Positions 36,977-45,594 are shown, counted from the stretch's first letter. The stretch is 64,000 nt of DNA from Okibacterium sp. HSC-33S16 (GCF_024171565.1 NZ_JALJZZ010000005.1:1-64000); one strand, 5' to 3'. Program-made: numbers and translations. Notes: generated by a model from the letters alone, not told the origin.

Positions 36977-37969
36977 CTATCCCTTCGTGGCACCGGCCAG
37001 GAGGCCCCGCACGAAGTACCGCTGCAGGCTGAAGAACACGATGAGCGGAACGATGAGCGAGACGAACGCCGCGGCGGTGAGCCGTTGCCAGTCTTGCCCT
37101 CGAGTACCGGTCAGCTCAGCCAACCGTTGTGTCAATGGTGCGACGTCTTGAGTGCCGCCGGAGAAGATCAACGCCACAAGTAGGTCGTTCCACACCCACA
37201 AGAACTGGAAGATCGCCACCGACGCAATCGCTGGGAGAGCCAGCGGGAGCACGATTCGGAAGAAGATCTGGCCCGGGCTTGCGCCATCAACGCGAGCCGC
37301 TTCGATGACCTCGCCCGGAATCTCAGAGATGAAGTTGTGCAGCAGGAAGATGATCAGCGGAAGACCGAACATCGTGTGAGCGATCCAGACGGGGAGATAG
37401 TTCTGCTCGGGGATCATCGGAATAACGTCGTGCAAGGTGTTCTGCAGCGGGCGAAGGAACGTCGTAAACATCTGCAGGACGGGCAAAAGAGCCATCTGGA
37501 GGGGCACGATCTGGAGCGCGAAGATCAGGATGAAGAGCCAGTTGGAGCCTTTGAACTTCATCCACGCGAACGCGTACGCGGCCATCGCACCGAGGATCAA
37601 CGGGAAAACCGTCCCAGGGATGGCGATCGCCAACGAGTTCACAAAGTAGGAGCCGAGTTGCGGCGATGACTGTGAACTCGAGAGCAGGACTTCCTGATAA
37701 TTGTCGAGCGTGAATCCCGGGTTCTGGAAAATCGTCCACCAACCGGTCGACTGAATCAGCTCGGCCGGCCGGAATGACGAAATGAAGAGACCGAACGTCG
37801 GAATCGTCCAGATGACCGCAATGATCAACGCTGCGAACGTCGCTCCTCGCGATGTCAGCCGACGTTTGACCCGCCTCGACTTGGTGCCGACTTCAATGTC
37901 GCCACCCTTGGAGAGCTGGTCGCCGGTTTGGGTATCCGTGGTGGTGGGAACAATCGGTGTGGTGCTCAT
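36977..37969 (-). CDS. Carbohydrate ABC permease, AglG/MalG-like (CUT1)
   Basis: A 330-residue permease with a charged 38-residue N-terminal tail, then six membrane segments. The EAA loop EAARVDGASPGQIFFRIVLPLALP near residue 250 is the ATPase-contact motif of CUT1 permeases. It starts inside the stop of its partner permease (4-base overlap). Sequence features such as FVNSLAIAIPGT and the long periplasmic loop before it fit alpha-glucoside (AglG) type permeases. No dedicated ATPase lies nearby, so a shared MsmK/MalK-like ATPase elsewhere is expected. Confidence 0.85.
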   Translation of the reverse strand: MSTTPIVPTTTDTQTGDQLSKGGDIEVGTKSRRVKRRLTSRGATFAALIIAVIWTIPTFGLFISSFRPAELIQSTGWWTIFQNPGFTLDNYQEVLLSSSQSSPQLGSYFVNSLAIAIPGTVFPLILGAMAAYAFAWMKFKGSNWLFILIFALQIVPLQMALLPVLQMFTTFLRPLQNTLHDVIPMIPEQNYLPVWIAHTMFGLPLIIFLLHNFISEIPGEVIEAARVDGASPGQIFFRIVLPLALPAIASVAIFQFLWVWNDLLVALIFSGGTQDVAPLTQRLAELTGTRGQDWQRLTAAAFVSLIVPLIVFFSLQRYFVRGLLAGATKG

Positions 37970-38937
37970 CGGATTTCCCTCTGCTTCTGCATGAGCCGGA
38001 TGTTGTAGATGACAATCGGCAGAACGAGAACAAACAAGACAAGGGCGAGTGCGGAACCGCGACCTGGTTCGGCGGCACGGAATGCCTGTGTGTACATCTC
38101 ATTGGCGATCACGCTGGTGTCGAAGTTACCCGCTGTCATGGTGCGCACAATGTCGAACACCTTGAGGGTTGCGATGGAGATTGTGGTGATCACGACGACA
38201 AGAGATCCGCGAATTCCGGGAAGCGTGACGTTGGTGAAGCGTTCCCACGCGTTCGTGCCGTCAATTTCGGCTGCCTCCAGTTGCTCCGTTGGCACAGCCT
38301 TGATCGCAGCCGACAGCACAACCATGGCAAAACCGGTTTGAATCCAGATCATGACGACAATCAGCAGGAAAGTGTTGATTGGAGATGACTGAAGCCACTG
38401 GACCGGCTCGCCCCCGAACCATACGACAATTTGGTTCAACAGGCCGATCTGCTCGCTCCCAGCCTGGCGATAGTCATAAACGAACTTCCAGATGATGCCA
38501 GCGCCAACCATCGAAATTGCCATCGGCATGAAGACCAAGGCTTTGTAGATCTTTTCGCCCTTGGACTTGTCAATGAAGACTGCATACGCGAGGCCAACCG
38601 CAGTCGAAATCGTTGGAACGAGCAACACCCAGATGACCGTGTTAAGGAGAGTGTTGAGGATAGCGGGCTGGGTGAACATCCAGATGAAATTGTCCAGCCC
38701 GTTGAAGTCACCCTTGTTGTTTGTAAACGCAAGAAGGCTTGTGCGAACCGCCGGGTAGATCAGGCCGAGAAACACGAGAATGAACGCCGGTGCGAGGAAG
38801 ACGAGGAGCTGAATCCAGTCTTTTCCGCGCTTGGGCGCCTTATCGAGGAAGAAGAAGAGCAGGCCGACGATGGCCGCGAAGATCGCAAGGCCACCCACCA
38901 CCTGAATGATTTTGCCGATGAGGTCAGCGGTCGTCAT
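37966..38937 (-). CDS. Sugar ABC permease, AglF/MalF-like (CUT1)
   Basis: A 323-residue permease, with an N-terminal membrane helix (IIQVVGGLAIFAAIVGLLFFFLD) and the EAA loop EAAEIDGTNAWERFTNVTLPGIRGS near residue 225. It follows the SBP gene by 75 bases and overlaps the second permease by 4 bases. The intercistronic hairpin at 38966-39000 lies in the gap. Confidence 0.85.
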   Translation of the reverse strand: MTTADLIGKIIQVVGGLAIFAAIVGLLFFFLDKAPKRGKDWIQLLVFLAPAFILVFLGLIYPAVRTSLLAFTNNKGDFNGLDNFIWMFTQPAILNTLLNTVIWVLLVPTISTAVGLAYAVFIDKSKGEKIYKALVFMPMAISMVGAGIIWKFVYDYRQAGSEQIGLLNQIVVWFGGEPVQWLQSSPINTFLLIVVMIWIQTGFAMVVLSAAIKAVPTEQLEAAEIDGTNAWERFTNVTLPGIRGSLVVVITTISIATLKVFDIVRTMTAGNFDTSVIANEMYTQAFRAAEPGRGSALALVLFVLVLPIVIYNIRLMQKQREIR

Positions 38938-38965
38938 TGAACTACGCCTTTCGGGGATGGGAGAT

Positions 38966-39000
38966 CAAGGGCGGAGCCGCCTACGGCGACCCCGCCCTTG
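38966..39000 (-). terminator. Intercistronic hairpin between SBP and permeases
   Basis: A 9-bp outer stem (CAAGGGCGG with CCGCCCTTG) encloses a small GCCG/CGGC stem, beginning 12 bases after the SBP stop. Third SBP-operon junction in this window with such a hairpin. Confidence 0.55.
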
Positions 39001-39012
39001 AGAGGATGTCAG

Positions 39013-40362
39013 CTAGCTCTTCGGCCAGCTGGATTCGATGGCATCCACCGTCTTCTGGGTGTCGTCTCCTGAGACCCAGGCGACGATTCCCTTGAAGAAG
39101 GAGTCAGCTCCGACGGCGGCGGGCATCAGGTCCGAACCGTCGAAACGGAAGACCGTGTCTTCACCCTGAAGAATCTCGATGCTGTCCTTGAGGACGTCAC
39201 TTGACGCGTTCTCGGGGTCGAGGCCCTTGTTTGCGCTGATGACACCGCCGAGCTTGACCCGGTTGTTCGCCCAGGTGTCGCTCGAAAGGTACGCACGAAC
39301 GGCGTCGATCTCTTCGCCCTCGGTGAAGGCGACGGGGAACTCGCCGCCACCCGTGACTGCCGTCTCGCCGCCAGCTTCAACCGACGGCATGAGGAAAGCG
39401 TAGATGTCACCGTCCGGTGCAACCTCGGTTCCTTCCGGCCAGAATCCTTCGTAGAAGGAAGCCTGGTGGTGGAGCGAGCACGTTCCGTCAAGAATCGGAA
39501 GACCTGCGTCGCCGAACTCAGTCGAAATCACGCTGGAGACGTCACCGAGTCCACCGTTCACCATGTCCGGGCTCTTCAAAATCTCGCCGGCCGCGTCAAA
39601 CGCTTCCACAATCTGCGGGTCGTTGAACGGAATCTCGTGAGTCACCCACTGGTCGTACACGTCCGGACCAGCCTGGCGGAGGACGAAGTCTTCGATCCAG
39701 TCTGTTCCCGGCCATCCGGTCGCGTCACCGGAGCCGAGCCCCGCGCACCACGGCTTGTGGTCGCCATCCGCCGCGATCTTCTCGCTCAGCGTCATCAGCT
39801 CGTCGATGGTCGTGGGCACTTCATAGCCCTTGTCCTTGAACTCCGCCGGCGAGTACCAAACGTAGCCCTTCACGCTCGCCATCAGAGGAGCTGAATAGAA
39901 CGTCCCGTCGTAGGTTCCGTACTGCTTCCAGTCCTCGCCCCAGAACTCGTCAGTGTTGGCTTCAACCGCTTCGGGAGCAGGCTTAAGCCAGCCGCCCTCG
40001 GCTAGTCGCGCCAGAAGTCCCGGCTGGGGAACGATGCCGATGTCAGGCGCGTTGCCCGCCTCCGCAAGCACGGCGATCTGAGCCTCAAACTCCTTCGAAC
40101 CCTGGTACTTGACCTCGATTCCCGTGCACGTCTGGAAGTCTTTCCACGACTCGATCAGACGGTCCGCTTCGACGTCCTGGATTGTGCCAGCAATGTTGAC
40201 TTCCGGGTTGTCGTCGAAAGTACCGTACGCCTCGTAGTCAGAACAATCGGTGTTTTCTTTGTCGCCAGCGGCGACGTCACCGGTACAGCCGGTGAGTGCC
40301 AGGCCAATAATGCCTGCCGCTGCCAGCGGCACGAGCACTCGGCGATGGGTCTTGAAGCTCAT
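39013..40362 (-). CDS. Alpha-glucoside-type sugar-binding lipoprotein (AglE-like)
   Basis: A 449-residue CUT1 solute-binding protein. The ATG at 40362 has GAGGAG 6 bases upstream; longer frames add an unlikely Arg/Ser-rich stretch. Lipobox LTGC near residue 22 is followed by an acidic linker and the fold. Segments such as VKYQGSKEFEAQIAVL, DIGIVPQPGLLARLAEGGWLKP and DGTCSLHHQASFYEGFWPEG resemble AglE. First gene of the operon; the upstream region holds GGAACCGGTTCC operators. Confidence 0.87.
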   Translation of the reverse strand: MSFKTHRRVLVPLAAAGIIGLALTGCTGDVAAGDKENTDCSDYEAYGTFDDNPEVNIAGTIQDVEADRLIESWKDFQTCTGIEVKYQGSKEFEAQIAVLAEAGNAPDIGIVPQPGLLARLAEGGWLKPAPEAVEANTDEFWGEDWKQYGTYDGTFYSAPLMASVKGYVWYSPAEFKDKGYEVPTTIDELMTLSEKIAADGDHKPWCAGLGSGDATGWPGTDWIEDFVLRQAGPDVYDQWVTHEIPFNDPQIVEAFDAAGEILKSPDMVNGGLGDVSSVISTEFGDAGLPILDGTCSLHHQASFYEGFWPEGTEVAPDGDIYAFLMPSVEAGGETAVTGGGEFPVAFTEGEEIDAVRAYLSSDTWANNRVKLGGVISANKGLDPENASSDVLKDSIEILQGEDTVFRFDGSDLMPAAVGADSFFKGIVAWVSGDDTQKTVDAIESSWPKS

Positions 40363-40439
40363 CTGTGTCTCCTCATTGAGTGTGTTCGCGAGGCGAGATG
40401 ATCGCCTCAGCACTGCAGGTGCAAACCGGCGCCCGATCG

Positions 40440-40451
40440 GGAACCGGTTCC
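40440..40451. promoter_or_regulatory. CCGG-centred LacI-family operator (site 1)
   Basis: GGAACCGGTTCC is a perfect 12-base palindrome about 80 bases ahead of the SBP start. The LacI protein at 40684 is the natural reader. Confidence 0.6.
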
Positions 40452-40585
40452 ATGCACAAGCTACGGCACCCCGAGAAGTTACACAAGCACGAGGAGATAA
40501 CGAAATCTCGCGCCTGACCGCGCTCTCACGCGGCATATCGCGGGAATCAAGTGACGTGCGAGCAGGAGCGGATGGCGGTGAATGT

Positions 40586-40597
40586 GAGACCGGTTCC
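40586..40597. promoter_or_regulatory. CCGG-centred LacI-family operator (site 2)
   Basis: AGACCGGTTCCA shares CCGGTTCC with site 1 but has a weaker left arm. It lies about 87 bases ahead of the LacI start, so it may give autoregulation. Confidence 0.4.
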
Positions 40598-40683
40598 ATC
40601 CGTTTCTTGGATCCGCTACTGTGTGACGGACTGCATCCACCAACGAGGGTGGTCCCCGAAAGTTCGGGGCAACGGGAGGCTCC

Positions 40684-41727
40684 ATGTCCAGCGCGATCGC
40701 CGACGTCGCCGCGCGCGCTGGTGTTTCCAAAGCAACCGCATCACGCGCACTGTCGGGTAACGGCTACGTCGCGGAGGCCACACGTCTTCGCGTTATCGCC
40801 GCCGCAGAAGAGATCGGCTACGTCGCATCCCCCAACGCAGCAAGCCTGGTCACCGGTCAAACGAAGAACATCGGTGTCGTGATGCCGTTCATCAATCGCT
40901 GGTTCTTCGGCGAGGTACTCGAGGGAATCGAACAGACCCTGCTCGACCGCGGTTACGACATGACCCTCTACAACCTGCATCCCGGTACAACCGACCGCCA
41001 GAGGGTGTTTGAATTCTTTCTGGCCCGCAAGCGCTTTGACGGTGTCGTCCTCATCGGGGTGGAACCGTCGCCCACCGAAGTCGAACGACTCGTGCGCCTC
41101 GGTGTGCCGCTCGTCGGAATCGGCGGGCCGGTCGTCGGCATTCCCTCGTACGCCATGGACGATCGCGCCGCCGCCCGACGTGCGACCGAGCACCTGATCG
41201 GGCTCGGCCACCGTCGCATCACTCACATCGCGGGCGACGGCAGCGAAGCCCTCGAGGAATCGGTGCCGGCCAAACGGTATGCGGGCTATCTCGACGCCAT
41301 GGCGGCTGCTGGACTTGAGCGGAGTTGCCGGGCCGAGATGACGGCGATGAGCCTTCCCGGCGGGTATGACGCTGGAACGCATGTGCTCAGCGATGCGACC
41401 GATCGCCCCACAGCAATCTTCGCGGCGTGTGATGAAATCGCCATCGGCACCATCATCGCGGCCCGACGATTGGGCCTGCGGGTGCCCGGTGATGTGTCAG
41501 TCATTGGCATCGACGGTCACGAGTATGCGGAAATGTTCTCACTCACCACGATTGAGCAACGGCCGAGGGATCAGGGTCGGAAGGCGGTCACTTCACTATT
41601 GGACCAGATCGCCGGTGGGGAGGTGCTGCCCGCCGTCGTCGATGTGCCTGCCCGCCTCGTCGTTCGAGCCAGTACCTCAACAGAGAACGCAGATGCCGGC
41701 ACTCCGCTCGGTGTCGCCACCGGGTAG
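40684..41727 (+). CDS. LacI family regulator of the alpha-glucoside-type importer
   Basis: A 347-residue repressor, ATG at 40684 with GGGAGG just upstream. Helix-turn-helix IADVAARAGVSKATASRALSG at about 5-25; effector domain with FDGVVLIGVE and DVSVIGIDGHEYAEMF (the last aligns with the usual VGFDD segment but reads IGIDG). Its recognition helix differs from those of the two pentose LacI proteins, in line with the different CCGG-centred operators. Divergent from the SBP gene. Confidence 0.9.
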   Translation: MSSAIADVAARAGVSKATASRALSGNGYVAEATRLRVIAAAEEIGYVASPNAASLVTGQTKNIGVVMPFINRWFFGEVLEGIEQTLLDRGYDMTLYNLHPGTTDRQRVFEFFLARKRFDGVVLIGVEPSPTEVERLVRLGVPLVGIGGPVVGIPSYAMDDRAAARRATEHLIGLGHRRITHIAGDGSEALEESVPAKRYAGYLDAMAAAGLERSCRAEMTAMSLPGGYDAGTHVLSDATDRPTAIFAACDEIAIGTIIAARRLGLRVPGDVSVIGIDGHEYAEMFSLTTIEQRPRDQGRKAVTSLLDQIAGGEVLPAVVDVPARLVVRASTSTENADAGTPLGVATG

Positions 41728-41755
41728 AGCGCCGGCATCTGCCGACCGTCGCGGA

Positions 41756-42988
41756 TTATGCGTCTCCGACGGAGATCGCCTCGGCTTCCTCAACGTCCGA
41801 CTCGATGGGACCGTTGACCCGAGCGAGCGCTTTACGGCCGAACACGACGATGAGCAACGCGATGAGTGCTGATGCGGCCGCGGCATAATACGCAGCAGCG
41901 GGAGCAATCAGCGATGCGATCTCAGTGGCGGCGATTGGTGCGACCGCGCCGCCCAAGAACCGAACGGCCGAGTACGCCGACGATGCAACGGACCGCGGTA
42001 AGTCGGTCGCCTCCATCACGCACTCGGTCAGGACAGTGTTCATGACCCCGAGAACGAGACCACCCGCGATAATCATGCAAATGAGTCCCGGGGTGGAATC
42101 AATGAGCAACGCCGCTCCGACGTGCACGAGGGCGAGCGCCACCAAGGCAATCGTGAGAACGCGCGTGCGTGGCATCCATGCTGTCAAAATCGGCGCAACA
42201 AAGACGCTCGTCACCGCCAGGCCGATTCCCCAGCCAAAGAAGACCAAGCCCAGCTGCATGGCCTCAAGGCCGAGCGGGAACGGCGAGTAGGCGAGCAACA
42301 CGAAGAACGCGATGTTGTAGAAGAGCGCCGCCGCCGCGAGCACCCCGAGTGAGGGGATGCGGAGCGCCTTGAATGGAGCAGATAAGGCCACCGGGGCGGG
42401 TGTGCCGAGGTCTTCGCGCATCAGAACGACGATGGCAATGAACCCGATCGCCATGAGCGCGGCGGTTCCGAAGAACGGTCCGCGCCAGCTGATGTGGCCG
42501 AGCAGCCCGCCGAGCAACGGACCGATTGCGATGCCGAGTCCAAGAGCGGCCTCGTAGAGAATGATCGCCGATGCGCTGCCACCCGCCGCGGAGCCGACAA
42601 TGGTGGCCAGCGCCGTTGAGATGAAGAGTGCGTTACCGAGCCCCCAGCCCGCGCGGAAACCGATGACCGACTCGACGTTGCCGCTCAGCCCGGCGGCAGC
42701 AGCGAACACAACGATGAGCACCAGGCCGATCAGCAGCGTGCGCTTTGCACCGATGCGGCTCGAGAGCCAGCTCGTGAAGAACATCGCGACGCCCGTGACC
42801 ACAAGGTAACTCGTGAAGAGCATCTCGGCCTCGGTGGGCGTCGCGTTTAGGTCGGCCGCGATCGACGGCAGGATCGGATCGACCAGCCCGATTCCCATAA
42901 ACGCGATAACGCTCGCGAACGCAACGGCCCAGACCGCCTTAGGCTGCGTGAAGATCTGGCGGAAGCCGCCGTGTGCCTGCCCGCTCAC
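41756..42988 (-). CDS. MFS transporter under MarR control
   Basis: A 410-residue, 12-helix transporter. Motif A-like SSRIGAKRTLLIG near residue 75 and RAGWGLGNALFISTA near residue 110. The 4-base overlap with the MarR gene makes one operon with the regulator first. Such pairs normally export toxic organic compounds, with the MarR protein releasing DNA on ligand binding. It converges on the LacI gene 28 bases away. Confidence 0.87.
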   Translation of the reverse strand: MSGQAHGGFRQIFTQPKAVWAVAFASVIAFMGIGLVDPILPSIAADLNATPTEAEMLFTSYLVVTGVAMFFTSWLSSRIGAKRTLLIGLVLIVVFAAAAGLSGNVESVIGFRAGWGLGNALFISTALATIVGSAAGGSASAIILYEAALGLGIAIGPLLGGLLGHISWRGPFFGTAALMAIGFIAIVVLMREDLGTPAPVALSAPFKALRIPSLGVLAAAALFYNIAFFVLLAYSPFPLGLEAMQLGLVFFGWGIGLAVTSVFVAPILTAWMPRTRVLTIALVALALVHVGAALLIDSTPGLICMIIAGGLVLGVMNTVLTECVMEATDLPRSVASSAYSAVRFLGGAVAPIAATEIASLIAPAAAYYAAAASALIALLIVVFGRKALARVNGPIESDVEEAEAISVGDA

Positions 42989-43479
42989 TTCGCGGCTCCC
43001 GCGGAGGGCGCCGACGAACGAAGGTCAGCCCGGTCGCGGAGGATGTCGACCGCACGGCGCAGGGTGTCCTGCTCGTCGTCGGTGAGCCCGTCGAAGAACG
43101 GCACGAGCGCGGTGCCGAGCGTTTCACGCCATTCGGCCAGGGCCGCCTCGCCGCGTGGCATCGAAGCGATGAGCGAGGCGCGAGCGTCGTCGCTGTCGGC
43201 AATGCGCTTGATCCAGTTGAGTTCGTCAAGGCCACGAACGATCTTCGTCATCGTCGGTTGCGTGACGCGGCTTTGCCTCGCCAGCTCGCCCAGTCGCATC
43301 GGTCCGTGCGCCTGCAGTACGGAGAGGGTTCGCCACGTCGCGGGCGACTCGGTCCGGTTCGTCTCGTGCGCGGCCAGCCGGGTCAAGCGGTGTGCTGTGG
43401 TGATCAGGTCACCCAGCAAAGAATGCAGAGGAGCGGATGCCACGGCATCCGGAGCCTGAATATCTAACGTTTCAGTCAT
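42985..43479 (-). CDS. MarR family regulator
   Basis: A 164-residue winged-helix protein when started at ATG 43479 (MTETLDIQ). The frame could extend to ATG 43494 or TTG 43500, but those lie within the operator. The core LARQSRVTQPTMTKIVRGLDELNWIKRI is the recognition helix, followed by wing residues DSDDARASLIASM. GGAG sits only two bases before this ATG, so initiation may be of the leaderless type from a GATAAT -10 at 43508-43513. It should repress itself and the MFS gene by the perfect palindrome upstream. Confidence 0.87.
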   Translation of the reverse strand: MTETLDIQAPDAVASAPLHSLLGDLITTAHRLTRLAAHETNRTESPATWRTLSVLQAHGPMRLGELARQSRVTQPTMTKIVRGLDELNWIKRIADSDDARASLIASMPRGEAALAEWRETLGTALVPFFDGLTDDEQDTLRRAVDILRDRADLRSSAPSAGAAK

Positions 43480-43485
43480 AGCTCC

Positions 43486-43512
43486 ATAATACATAGCCAA
43501 GCTATGTATTAT
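43486..43512. promoter_or_regulatory. Perfect MarR operator over the promoter
   Basis: Two exact 12-base arms (ATAATACATAGC and GCTATGTATTAT) are separated by CAA. The palindrome overlaps a GATAAT -10 (43513-43508, minus strand) and ends seven bases before the MarR start codon. The AT-rich arms stand out strongly in GC-rich DNA. Confidence 0.75.
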
Positions 43513-43536
43513 CTGGATGTGGTCCCCACCTCACCG

Positions 43537-43588
43537 GTTAACGGCGACAGGCGCCGCTCCCTTACGGGAACGACGCCTGTCGCGTAAC
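43537..43588 (-). terminator. Terminator after rplL
   Basis: A stem of about 18 pairs: GTTA, CG and CGACAGGCG pair with CGCCTGTCG, CG and TAAC with two single bulges, plus an inner TCCC/GGGA with a TTAC loop. It lies 59 bases past the rplL stop. No T-run. Confidence 0.6.
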
Positions 43589-43646
43589 AGACTGTCGAAA
43601 TCGACAGCGCGCGTTACATCAAGCAAGAGCCCACGAGGGGCGCAAA

Positions 43647-44030
43647 TTACTTGAGGGTAACGGTTGCGCCAGCCTCTTCGAGAGCGGCCTTTGCCTTCTC
43701 GGCGGTCTCCTTGTTTGCACCCTCGAGGACGTTGCCCGGAGCGCCATCGACGACAGCCTTGGCCTCGCCGAGACCCAGCGAGGTGAGCTCGCGAACGGCC
43801 TTGATGACCTGGATCTTCTTGTCGCCGACCGACTCGAGAACGACGTCGAAGGAGTCCTTCTCTTCGACCTCTTCTGCAGCGGCACCGGCAGCAGCCGGTC
43901 CAGCAACAGCAACGGGTGCAGCCGCGGTGACCTCGAAGGTCTCCTCGAATGCCTTGACGAACTCGCTGAGCTCGATGAGCGTGAGGCCCTTGAACTGCTC
44001 AAGCAGCTCTTCAGTTGACAGCTTTGCCAT
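43647..44030 (-). CDS. rplL: 50S ribosomal protein L7/L12
   Basis: A 127-residue stalk protein. N-terminal dimerisation domain [20 protein letters not shown], Ala/Pro-rich hinge ([17 protein letters not shown]) and C-terminal domain with [22 protein letters not shown] and [11 protein letters not shown]. Follows rplJ by 53 bases; both are expressed from the same promoter at 44825-44853. Confidence 0.98.
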   Translation of the reverse strand: MAKLSTEELLEQFKGLTLIELSEFVKAFEETFEVTAAAPVAVAGPAAAGAAAEEVEEKDSFDVVLESVGDKKIQVIKAVRELTSLGLGEAKAVVDGAPGNVLEGANKETAEKAKAALEEAGATVTLK

Positions 44031-44083
44031 GATTTTCTCCCTTAGATTTCTTTGGTCTACTCACCGCTGTCCCAGGTCTGAAC

Positions 44084-44599
44084 CTAGGAAGCGGACTCCT
44101 GCTTCTCACGCAGCGCGTCGACCGTGCGAACGGCCTTCGACAGCGGTGCGTTGAACAGATATGCGGCTCCGAACAGCGAGGCCTTGAAGGCGCCGGCAAG
44201 CTTGCCGAGCAGAACTTCGCGGGACTCGAGGTCGGCGAGCTTGCCTACCTCTGCGGCGGTCAGAGGGTTACCGTCAAAGTAACCGCCCTTGATCACCAGG
44301 AGAGGGTTTGCCTTGGAAAAGTCGCGCAGGCTCTTTGCAACGGTGACAGGGTCTCCGTGCACGAATGCGATTGCCGACGGACCAACGAGCTCTTCGTCAA
44401 ACGACGAAATGCCTGCGTTGTTCGCGGCGATCTTGGTCAGCGTGTTCTTCACCACGGCGTAGGTTGCGTCCGCACTGATGTTCTTGCGCAGCGTCTTGAG
44501 CTGAGCAACAGTGAGGCCGCGGTACTCGGTCAGCAGAACGGCGGTCGAGCTCTGGAATTTCTCCGTGAGTTCGGCAACCGAGGCTTCCTTGTTCGCCAT
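44084..44599 (-). CDS. rplJ: 50S ribosomal protein L10
   Basis: A 171-residue protein binding 23S rRNA and carrying the L7/L12 dimers by its C-terminal helix. The ATG at 44599 has AGGAGT upstream. [29 protein letters not shown] and the [13 protein letters not shown] segment are typical. The long upstream leader (about 219 bases) fits autoregulation by L10-L12. Confidence 0.97.
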   Translation of the reverse strand: MANKEASVAELTEKFQSSTAVLLTEYRGLTVAQLKTLRKNISADATYAVVKNTLTKIAANNAGISSFDEELVGPSAIAFVHGDPVTVAKSLRDFSKANPLLVIKGGYFDGNPLTAAEVGKLADLESREVLLGKLAGAFKASLFGAAYLFNAPLSKAVRTVDALREKQESAS

Positions 44600-44818
44600 A
44601 GCCACTCCTTGATTAGTCTTCCTCACATCGCGGCAGCGATGCGAGCCAAAGGGGGCAGTTGGTTTTCGGCAAAAAAAGAGCTCCGGCGCAAGCGCACGGA
44701 GCAGTTCTGAGAGAATCTCGGAGTTGTTTCGTTCACCTGCGCGGGTCGTCTCAGCTGAGAACCTTCGATCGGATGTGTGCTTACGCACGCACGCCGAAAA
44801 CCTGCGGTCTTTGGTTTT
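44600..44818 (-). promoter_or_regulatory. rplJL mRNA leader (probable L10 leader)
   Basis: The leader between the promoter and rplJ can close with a 10-bp long-range stem: GGTTTTCGGC (44803-44794 on the transcript strand) pairs with GCCGAAAACC (44670-44661). Between them lies an intrinsic terminator hairpin (44671-44702). L10-L12 is known to bind its own mRNA leader and repress; in Bacillus subtilis this works by attenuation. The same logic is inferred here. Confidence 0.6.
44671..44702 (-). terminator. Intrinsic terminator (attenuator) in the rplJL leader
   Basis: On the minus strand GCTCCG-TGCGC-TT-GCGC-CGGAGC forms a 10-bp stem with one bulge, followed by TCTTTTTTT (44679-44671). It lies only 72 bases ahead of rplJ and 120 bases after the promoter, so transcription must read through it to make L10 and L12. 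Confidence 0.7.
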
Positions 44819-44824
44819 GTCCTA

Positions 44825-44853
44825 GCTTATGGCATCCGTCATGCATCGCCAAA
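44825..44853 (-). promoter_or_regulatory. Promoter of rplJL
   Basis: Minus-strand TTGGCG (44853-44848) and TAAGCT (44830-44825) with exactly 17 bases between. The likely start at about 44818 gives the long leader. Confidence 0.55.
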
Positions 44854-44868
44854 TCGGCGACGAACAGC

Positions 44869-45546
44869 TCAGGCCAGTGGACTGAGGGTCAGTTCCCTGA
44901 GCAGTGCTGCCGGGTCGTCGTAGATCGCGATCGCGCCCGCTGCCAACAGCTCGGCCGAGGAGAATCCGCCGCAGAGCACGCCGACCGTGCGGACGCCGGC
45001 GCGGGACGCGGCGATGCAGTCCCACACGGAGTCACCGACGAAGATGGCGTCTTGCGCAGACACCCCGGCCTTGTCGAGCGCCACCTGGACGACCGACGGG
45101 TCGGGCTTCGCGGTTTCGACGTCATCGGAGTTGGTGGTCGCGTGGATGGCATCGTCGACGTCGAGAGTCGCCGTGAGCATGTCGAGTTCGTCTTCGGGCG
45201 CCGACGTTGCGAGCACAATGGTGCGGTCGCGCTTGTGCAGTTCGGTGAGCAGCTCACGGGCGCCGTCGAGGGGCTTCAGCCGGTCCGCCAACTGCTTATA
45301 GTACTGCGAGTGCAGCTCCTTGCCGCGGTCGCCGAGCTCGTCGGCCTTCTCCCCCAGCAGTGCATCGAGAAGCCGGGCGGAGTCCTGGCCGATCGCCCGG
45401 TGGATGCGCCACGCTGGCACATCGACGCCCAGGTCGGCGAAGGCGTGGGCCCATGCTTCAACGTGCAGGTAGTTGGAGTCGACGAGGGTGCCGTCGACGT
45501 CAAACAGGATGGCGGTGGGCGATGAGGCTGGCGCTGCGTCTGTCAT
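44869..45546 (-). CDS. HAD family hydrolase, beta-phosphoglucomutase/GPH-like
   Basis: A 225-residue enzyme. ATG at 45546 with GGAGGAG 5 bases upstream. Motif I DVDGTLVD at about 16-23, motif II TSAPEDE near 128, motif III lysine in TAKPDPSVV near 160, motif IV GDSVWDC near 185. It carries a helical cap between motifs I and II. Likely a sugar or glycolate phosphatase; the substrate is not readable. Its 3' end borders the rplJL promoter region. Confidence 0.85.
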   Translation of the reverse strand: MTDAAPASSPTAILFDVDGTLVDSNYLHVEAWAHAFADLGVDVPAWRIHRAIGQDSARLLDALLGEKADELGDRGKELHSQYYKQLADRLKPLDGARELLTELHKRDRTIVLATSAPEDELDMLTATLDVDDAIHATTNSDDVETAKPDPSVVQVALDKAGVSAQDAIFVGDSVWDCIAASRAGVRTVGVLCGGFSSAELLAAGAIAIYDDPAALLRELTLSPLA

Positions 45547-45594
45547 GGTTCTCCTCCGGTTGGCAGCCACTGTAGCCCGGTGCTCGCAACGGCG

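Larger units (their letters stand above)
40363..40683. other. Divergent control region between the SBP and LacI genes
   Basis: The 321-base region has no gene. It holds a perfect palindrome GGAACCGGTTCC at 40440-40451, an imperfect relative AGACCGGTTCCA at 40586-40597, and a CAAACCGGCGCC segment at about 40422-40433 that may be a third half-site. One probable use is co-repression of both divergent promoters. I could not place -10 and -35 boxes with confidence. Confidence 0.55.
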
